A stretch of DNA of 8,155 nt from CAZKTS01 sp964555735. Lineage in GTDB: Bacteria > Actinomycetota > Acidimicrobiia > IMCC26256 > PALSA-555. Positions 6,315 to 8,155 of this stretch are shown here, one piece after another. The stretch is taken from assembly GCA_964555735.1 (NCBI GenBank), contig CAZKTS010000255.1, positions 1 to 8,155 of the forward strand, in the 5' to 3' direction. The notes under the pieces are model-generated. The model did not search any database and was not told the origin of the DNA. It was given only the letters and a program-made list of their open reading frames with translations. The position numbers were made by a program, and so were the translations under genes. Each line of letters begins with the position of its first letter. Position 1 is the first letter of the stretch.

Positions 6315-6332
6315 GGGAAAGGACGGCGGGCA

Positions 6333-6662
6333 GTGTCCGAGCAGATCAAGATCCTCACCGACGCCACGTTCGACGAGACCATCGGCGCCGCCGACAAGCC
6401 GGTCCTCGTCGACTTCTGGGCCGAGTGGTGCGGCCCCTGCAAGATGATCGCCCCCGTCCTCGAGGAGATCGCGACCGAGCAGGGCGAGAAGCTCGCCATC
6501 GCCAAGCTCAACGTCGACGACAACCCCGACGTGGCGATGCGCTTCAACGTCATGAGCATCCCCACGCTCATCGTCTTCAAGGACGGCGAGCCGGCCAAGC
6601 GCCTCGTGGGCGCCAAGGGCAAGGGGCAGCTCCTCCAGGACCTCGCCGAGTACGTCGGCTGA
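6333..6662 (+). CDS. trxA: Thioredoxin
   Basis: From GTG 6333 this is a 109-residue protein, the normal length of a bacterial thioredoxin. It reduces cytoplasmic protein disulfides and is recharged by the TrxB encoded just upstream. The active site WCGPC is at 32-36 in the context FWAEWCGPCKMIAP, and the conserved cis-proline loop SIPT is at 75-78. VLVDFW and the C-terminal helix complete the fold. There is no signal peptide, so it is cytoplasmic. GTG 6333 is preferred over the in-frame ATG 6282: AAAGGA (6318-6323) lies 9 nt upstream, the 17 extra residues (MSPTKVPDRGLGKGRRA) do not belong to the fold, and the ATG sits 2 nt after the -10 box. The CwlM-like gene follows 28 nt after the stop. 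Confidence 0.96.
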   Translation: MSEQIKILTDATFDETIGAADKPVLVDFWAEWCGPCKMIAPVLEEIATEQGEKLAIAKLNVDDNPDVAMRFNVMSIPTLIVFKDGEPAKRLVGAKGKGQLLQDLAEYVG

Positions 6663-6690
6663 GGCAGCCGCCTCCCCCGAGGGCCGACGA

Positions 6691-7689
6691 TTGCCGGCGG
6701 AGCTCCGACGGGGCAGCGATGGGGAGCCGGTGCGCGACCTCCAGCATCGGCTGGTCGCGCTCGGCTTCACGATCCACGACGAGCCGGGTGAGTTCGGCGC
6801 GTCCACGGACGAAGCCGTCCGCGCGGTCCAGGACGGACGCGGGCTCCGCGTCGACGGCATCGTCGGTCGCCAGACCTGGTCCGCGCTGGTCGAGAGCGGC
6901 TTCGAGCTCGGCGATCGCCTGCTCTACCTCCGGCGACCGATACTCCGCGGCGACGACGTCGCCGACCTCCAGCGGCGCCTGAACGCCCTCGGCTTCGACG
7001 CCGGCCGCGAAGACGGCATCCTCGGCGACGACACCCACCGAGCGCTGGTCGAGTTCCAGCGCGACGGTGGACTGGTCGCCGACGCGATCTGCGGCACCGT
7101 CACCATCGCTGCGCTCGAACGTGTCGGCTCGTTCGCCGAAGGCTCGGTCCACGCGGTGCGCGAGAAGGAGTCGCTGCTCGCGGGCACCCGCCTCGCGGGC
7201 AAGAAGGTCTACGTCGCGACGACCCCGGGGCTGGCCGCACTCGGCGAGCAGGTGAAGCGCCGGCTCGTCGAGAGCGGTGCCCACGCGGTGCTCGACGCCT
7301 CCGGTGACGACGACGCCTTCGTCGCGATGGAGGCGAACGCGTTCGAGGCCGAGCACTTCCTCGCCCTGCGGCTCGGCGACGCGCCCGGCTGCCGCTGCGC
7401 GTACTTCTCGACCGGCCGCGCCCGCTCCGAGATCGGCTACGCGGTGGCGACCGCGGTGCAGGCCGAGCTCGCCAGCGTGCTCCCCACCGACGGCCCCGCG
7501 TGCGGCAAGGCCTACGCCGTGCTGCGCGAGACGCGGATGCCCGCGGTCGTCTGCGAGCTGGCCCCGGAGGGCGATGTGGAGGCGATGCGGGCGGTGGTCA
7601 GCGCGGCCGGCGACGTCGGGCGCGCGGTCGCCCGGGGGATGCGCATCGGGATCGAGGAGCCCCCGCTCGACGAGCCCGTCCCGACCTGA
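6691..7689 (+). CDS. cwlM: CwlM-like protein: two peptidoglycan-binding repeats plus degenerate Amidase_3 domain
   Basis: This 332-residue protein starts at TTG 6691, supported by CGAGGG (6678-6683) 7 nt upstream and by completeness of the first repeat; GTG 6730 would cut into it. Two PG_binding_1 repeats occupy about 5-68 (LRRGSDGEPVRDLQHRLVAL) and 85-144 (LRGDDVADLQRRLNALGF). Residues about 170-322 follow the Amidase_3 fold but with key losses. The DPGHGG zinc motif is replaced by ATTPGL (176-181), the segment that normally holds the zinc Glu is missing, and SIHAN is replaced by ALRLGD (225-230). Only the final Glu289 in MPAVVCEL remains. There is no signal peptide or TM helix, so it is predicted cytoplasmic. 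Position after trxA matches M. tuberculosis cwlM, whose product acts as a regulator of MurA and of MurJ/FhaA rather than as a hydrolase. A regulatory, non-enzymatic role is therefore inferred. It has five cysteines (134, 234, 236, 271, 288) of unknown role. Confidence 0.85.
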   Translation: MPAELRRGSDGEPVRDLQHRLVALGFTIHDEPGEFGASTDEAVRAVQDGRGLRVDGIVGRQTWSALVESGFELGDRLLYLRRPILRGDDVADLQRRLNALGFDAGREDGILGDDTHRALVEFQRDGGLVADAICGTVTIAALERVGSFAEGSVHAVREKESLLAGTRLAGKKVYVATTPGLAALGEQVKRRLVESGAHAVLDASGDDDAFVAMEANAFEAEHFLALRLGDAPGCRCAYFSTGRARSEIGYAVATAVQAELASVLPTDGPACGKAYAVLRETRMPAVVCELAPEGDVEAMRAVVSAAGDVGRAVARGMRIGIEEPPLDEPVPT

Positions 7690-7708
7690 CGCCGGCCACC
7701 CGCCCGGG

Positions 7709-8155
7709 TCAGCCGGTGCGGCCGTCGATCGACTCTCGCAGGATGTCGAGGTGGCCGTTGTGCCGGGCGGTCTCCTCGAGGAGGTGGCCGAGCACCCACC
7801 GCAGGGACACGTTCCCCCAGAACGGGTGGTCCTCGACGGCGAGCGCGTCCAGACCGGGCGCGGCGGCCACCACTGCTCGCGACTCGTCGCACGCGGCCCG
7901 GTAGTCGGCGACGACGGACTCGACCGACGCGCCCGCCGGCACCACGAAGGACTGCTCGATGGTGGCGTCGGCGACGGCCTCGCCGAGGAAGCGCCGGCGG
8001 AACCAGAGCCGCTCCGCCCACGCGAGGTGGTGGAGCAGGCCGAGGATCGAGAGCGCGGAGACCGTCGGGGTCGAGCGCGCCTGCTCGAGCGTCAGCCCCT
8101 CGACCTTGTCGACGGCGACCGCGCGCTGCCAGTCGAGGAGCCCCTCGACCGTCCC
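7709..8155 (-). CDS. DinB / DUF664 family protein, 5' end beyond the window
   Basis: The minus-strand frame is open from the right edge to the stop at 7709-7711, giving 148 visible residues; the start lies outside. Full-length relatives have about 160-180 residues. The visible N terminus (VEGLLDWQRAVAVDKVEGLT) matches the early helix of DUF664 proteins, so only a few residues should be missing. Putative metal-ligand histidines of the DinB four-helix fold are present: His42/43 in LLHHLAWAERLWF, and His124, His132 and His135 in GHLLEETARHNGHLD. The family includes metal-dependent thiol transferases (mycothiol, bacillithiol), but many members are uncharacterised and the substrate here is unknown. 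The internal GTG at 7945 is not a credible start because it would remove half of the fold. It converges on the CwlM-like gene with 19 nt between stops, and no clear terminator is visible there. It is probably unrelated functionally to the rightward block. Confidence 0.88.
   Translation of the reverse strand, partial: GTVEGLLDWQRAVAVDKVEGLTLEQARSTPTVSALSILGLLHHLAWAERLWFRRRFLGEAVADATIEQSFVVPAGASVESVVADYRAACDESRAVVAAAPGLDALAVEDHPFWGNVSLRWVLGHLLEETARHNGHLDILRESIDGRTG

Noticed and set aside
6282..6332. ATG 6282 as the trxA start, adding 17 residues
   Set aside because: It lies 2 nt after the TACACT -10 box, lacks a ribosome binding site, and the added residues are not part of the thioredoxin fold. 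GTG 6333 has AAAGGA at proper spacing.
7690..7712. Possible bidirectional terminator between the convergent CwlM-like and DinB genes (ACCCG-CC-CGGGT at 7698-7709)
   Set aside because: The stem is only 4-5 bp with a loop of 2-4 nt, there is no T-tract on either strand, and it overlaps the DinB stop. It is not distinguishable from chance in GC-rich DNA.
7512..8021. 169-codon minus-strand frame overlapping the cwlM end and the DinB gene
   Set aside because: Its translation is Arg/Gly-rich with no domain, whereas the other minus frame gives a clear DinB/DUF664 sequence continuous to the window edge.

Overview
The window is about 8.2 kb of very GC-rich bacterial DNA. Nine protein genes are packed tightly: eight read rightward and one reads leftward at the right edge. 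GC-rich third positions, GTG and TTG starts, TANNNT -10 boxes placed at or next to start codons, and the gene order all point to an actinobacterium. A deep-branching class such as Acidimicrobiia is possible, but that is inference.

Layout, left to right: the C-terminal two thirds of murJ (lipid II flippase, cut by the window edge); a DegV-family fatty-acid-binding protein 4 nt later; a transmembrane Ser/Thr protein kinase with an extracytoplasmic discoidin-like domain; an ECF-type sigma factor that probably overlaps the kinase stop; a one-TM anti-sigma-like protein that overlaps the sigma stop by ATGA; a small two-TM membrane protein of unknown function; trxB (thioredoxin reductase); trxA (thioredoxin); a cytoplasmic protein with two peptidoglycan-binding repeats and a degenerate Amidase_3 domain (CwlM-like); and, convergent with it, a DinB/DUF664-family gene whose 5' end lies outside the window. 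No RNA genes, mobile elements, CRISPR arrays or attachment sites were seen. Every intergenic gap is shorter than 110 bases.

The order murJ/mviN - sigM - anti-sigma - trxB - trxA - cwlM matches the origin-proximal block of Mycobacterium tuberculosis as I recall it (Rv3910 to Rv3915). The block couples cell-wall precursor export, its kinase control, an ECF stress response and the thioredoxin system. Two departures stand out. First, in mycobacteria MviN is one polypeptide (flippase, pseudokinase, TM, extracellular domain). Here the flippase ends without a kinase domain, and a separate kinase with the same kind of ectodomain and a full set of catalytic residues is encoded beyond a degV gene. Second, the CwlM-like protein has lost all recognisable zinc ligands of the amidase fold, so it looks like a regulator rather than a hydrolase. 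Together these suggest a variant of the MurJ/CwlM control circuit with an active kinase and a dead amidase, but no interaction can be shown from sequence alone.

Regulatory signals I can point to are a leaderless-type promoter at the kinase, an inverted repeat that encloses the -10 box of the small membrane gene, a promoter plus leader hairpin before trxA, and a possible ECF promoter inside the end of the sigma gene.
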